Shown here piece by piece: positions 20,897 to 22,403 of a stretch of 22,403 bases of DNA (position 1 is the first letter of the stretch; every line of letters starts with the position of its first letter). The stretch is taken from contig CAJVPP010001141.1 of the NCBI GenBank assembly GCA_910592005.1, positions 1 to 22,403 on the forward strand, given 5' to 3'. The translations under genes were made by a program, and so were the position numbers. This DNA is from Funneliformis mosseae. Lineage: Eukaryota > Glomeromycota > Glomeromycetes > Glomerales > Glomeraceae. The notes under the pieces are model-generated. The model saw only the letters and a list, made by a program, of their open reading frames with translations, was not told the origin of the DNA and searched no databases.

Positions 20897-21786
20897 TCAA
20901 AATCTCAATCTATAGATAAACTATTTGATTTAATATCTATTAGAAATTTTAAAGATACTTCAATTTTGACTGATAATATGATAACTTAATCAGAATTATT
21001 ACAGTAAAAAATAAAACTAAAGAGTACAATCATTTTACAGAAATCAAATAAGTTAACAATAATTTATATCTATATAGATATATCATCATTGCTAATTACC
21101 TTATCAAAATCTAACTTATACTTAATCGAATCTAAAATTGAAAATTATGTGATGTTTATGAATTATATCAAACAGCTTTTAATTTAAATTTCTATTTAAA
21201 TGAAAATAAATTAATAATATAAAAGGTTTAATTATTATTCATTGTAATTTTATTAAAGCTAGATTATATTTTCCTAAAAATTTTATCAATAAGTTATTGA
21301 ATATATACTATGAAGTAAGAATCAAATCAAAATTCTTTCTTTTTAGTATTGTTATGATAATCTTTAAAGGAAACTGGAGTTTATTGATCTAGATCTGACC
21401 TTTTACAAGGTATTTAATTTATATAAATCATGTTTTTTGAGTTTTCTATTAAAGATTATATTATTAATTATAAAGATTTACTTTTCTCAAAAATGGAAAG
21501 TTCTTGTACATTCACATTCTATTAAATTAACAGAAATACTAGCTACCTTATAATATAATTATTATATTAAAAATTATAAGTCTATAATATAAATAAATTT
21601 GTTAGATTTGAAAATGGTATAAGTAGTCTTGATTATTATAAAGCATTTACTATTGAAGATTATATAATCAAAAGGAAAAATAATGAGATTGATGAAAGAA
21701 AAAATTTTTACTTTGAAGTAAGAATTAGGTTATTAAAAATAAAATTTGTATTTAAACTAGTTATAGTTACATATTCTCAATATTAA
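20897..21786 (+). pseudogene. eroded coding sequence inside the CpG desert
   Basis: Frame 2 from 20897 to 21185 reads almost through, with only two TAA stops (near 20987 and 21005), as SQSIDKLFDLISIRNFKDTS and later YLIESKIENYVMFMNYIKQL. A second open run lacking any ATG, 21580-21786, reads NGISSLDYYKAFTIEDYIIK and ends at a TAA. An upstream segment in another frame (about 20740-20910) reads YEVIIKILALKEKYQLKTFF. Residue order looks protein-like, with charged and hydrophobic blocks, more than expected of random AT-rich DNA. I cannot name the family; an old transposon ORF is a guess. Confidence 0.35.
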
Positions 21787-21787
21787 G

Positions 21788-21808
21788 ATTATTATTATTA
21801 TTATTATT
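21788..21808. repeat. (TTA)n microsatellite
   Basis: Seven units of ATT/TTA in the AT-rich region, just after the stop of the last open segment. Confidence 0.8.
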
Positions 21809-22296
21809 TTAACAAACAAAACTATAATATTATGAATCAATATTATAGAATAATATTCAAGTTGAGATATTCAACTATTAAAAAAATTATTATAAGCTAA
21901 TCTTTAATATGAAAACTAATGTTTATTATAAAATTCTAATCTTTTAAAAGATATATATCTGAATTTTCTTATTTTATAATTATAATATATATTCAAATGT
22001 TAATTAATACTACTTTAATAATTAATGTAATGCCTATATATTTACAACTATTATATTAACAGCTAATCTACACTTTATTATATAATTGCAATAGTGAAAG
22101 TTTTAAATGTATAATATAGCTTTATAAAATCTTTTTCTAATAATAAAAATAGTGTTGATTATGATACCTGAAATAGGACCTTATTATTAAAGATTATCAA
22201 ATTATAATGAATCAAAATAAAAATAAAATAGCAATTGATTAAATAAGATATATTATAAACAACTTATTTATTTTGTTATATACATATTTAGTTATA

Positions 22297-22403
22297 CAGT
22301 CACACCTCGATATAACGAAGTTGCCAATCCAGCCGATCAGGACTTCGTTATAAGAATCTTCGTTAACGCTATAACGAATTATGCGGAATGTATAACGAAT
22401 AAT
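22297..22403. mobile_element. terminus of a pogo/Tigger-like (Tc1/mariner superfamily) DNA transposon, truncated by the window end
   Basis: After a TA at 22295-22296 (the superfamily's target duplication) the sequence begins CAGTCACACCTCGATATAAC, matching the CAGT...ACCTCG-TATAACG pattern common to pogo/Tigger terminal repeats. The motif TATAACGAA or its complement recurs at 22311, 22343-22354, 22359, 22369 and 22391, typical of subterminal transposase-binding repeats. Nine or more CpG occur in about 100 bp, against none in the preceding 1.18 kb, so it is a younger insertion. No transposase ORF lies within the window, so autonomy is unknown. Confidence 0.75.

Larger units (their letters stand above)
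19710..22296. other. CpG-depleted, very AT-rich region (probable methylated, decayed repeat DNA)
   Basis: Reading every line, I find only four CpG dinucleotides between 19711 and 22308 (20090, 20271, 20494 and 21127) and none at 21129-22307. By eye GC is about 10-28 percent per line. Even at about 18 percent GC one expects roughly 20 CpG, so depletion is about five-fold. The sequence on both sides has normal CpG. This is the usual trace of long-term cytosine methylation and deamination. Coding remnants lie within it; no intact gene is seen. Confidence 0.7.

Noticed and set aside
20816..20960. Apparent use of TAA/TAG as glutamine (ciliate-like code)
   Set aside because: One frame reads sensibly if stops are Gln, but neighbouring genes use TAA/TGA as normal stops and the frame later breaks. 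C-to-T decay of CAA/CAG explains it better.
21065..21082. Perfect 18-bp palindrome TATATCTATATAGATATA
   Set aside because: Nearly pure A/T in a region of about 18 percent GC, where such palindromes arise readily by chance.

Overview
The window looks like nuclear DNA from an AT-rich early-diverging fungus, most likely an arbuscular mycorrhizal fungus (Glomeromycotina, Rhizophagus-like). This is inference from four things: short GT-AG introns of about 50-125 nt with CTAAC/CTAAT-like branch points; many homopolymer tracts; a MATA-type HMG-box gene of the kind expanded in Rhizophagus; and a secreted DUF3455 protein beside F-box/LRR genes. No rRNA, tRNA, CRISPR array or prokaryotic operon was seen.

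Layout, left to right. 1-632 (+) is the 3' end of a gene made of 60-bp/20-residue leucine-rich repeats, broken by a one-base deletion. 1741-2405 (-) is a probable small multi-exon gene that I pieced together from consistent splice phases. 2598-4292 (-) is a two-exon F-box/LRR protein. 5119-6062 (-) is a five-exon secreted DUF3455 protein with a TATA box. 8177-9110 (-) is a four-exon protein with four membrane spans and a polyproline N-terminus. 9300-10005 has short coding-like segments that I could not assemble. 11223-14700 (+) is the largest gene: six exons and 1030 residues, carrying a chromodomain, a degenerate helicase-like region of the HDA2/HDA3 class, a long coiled coil and a C-terminal C2H2 zinc finger. 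17060-17560 (+) looks like a decayed LRR gene. 17971-18501 (-) is an intact MATA-HMG protein. From about 19.7 kb to 22.3 kb the DNA is extremely AT-rich and nearly free of CpG, with eroded coding remnants. At 22297 it abuts the CpG-rich end of a pogo/Tigger-like transposon that runs off the window.

Most multi-exon genes appear as several separate short ORFs. I joined them by checking donor, acceptor and reading phase by hand, and every joined CDS is a multiple of three. No obvious novel multi-gene system is visible. The most interesting items are the chromodomain/HDA-subunit/zinc-finger fusion, the CpG desert next to a CpG-rich transposon end, and the broken 20-residue LRR array. The chromatin protein could act in the silencing that the CpG desert implies, but nothing here links them beyond proximity.
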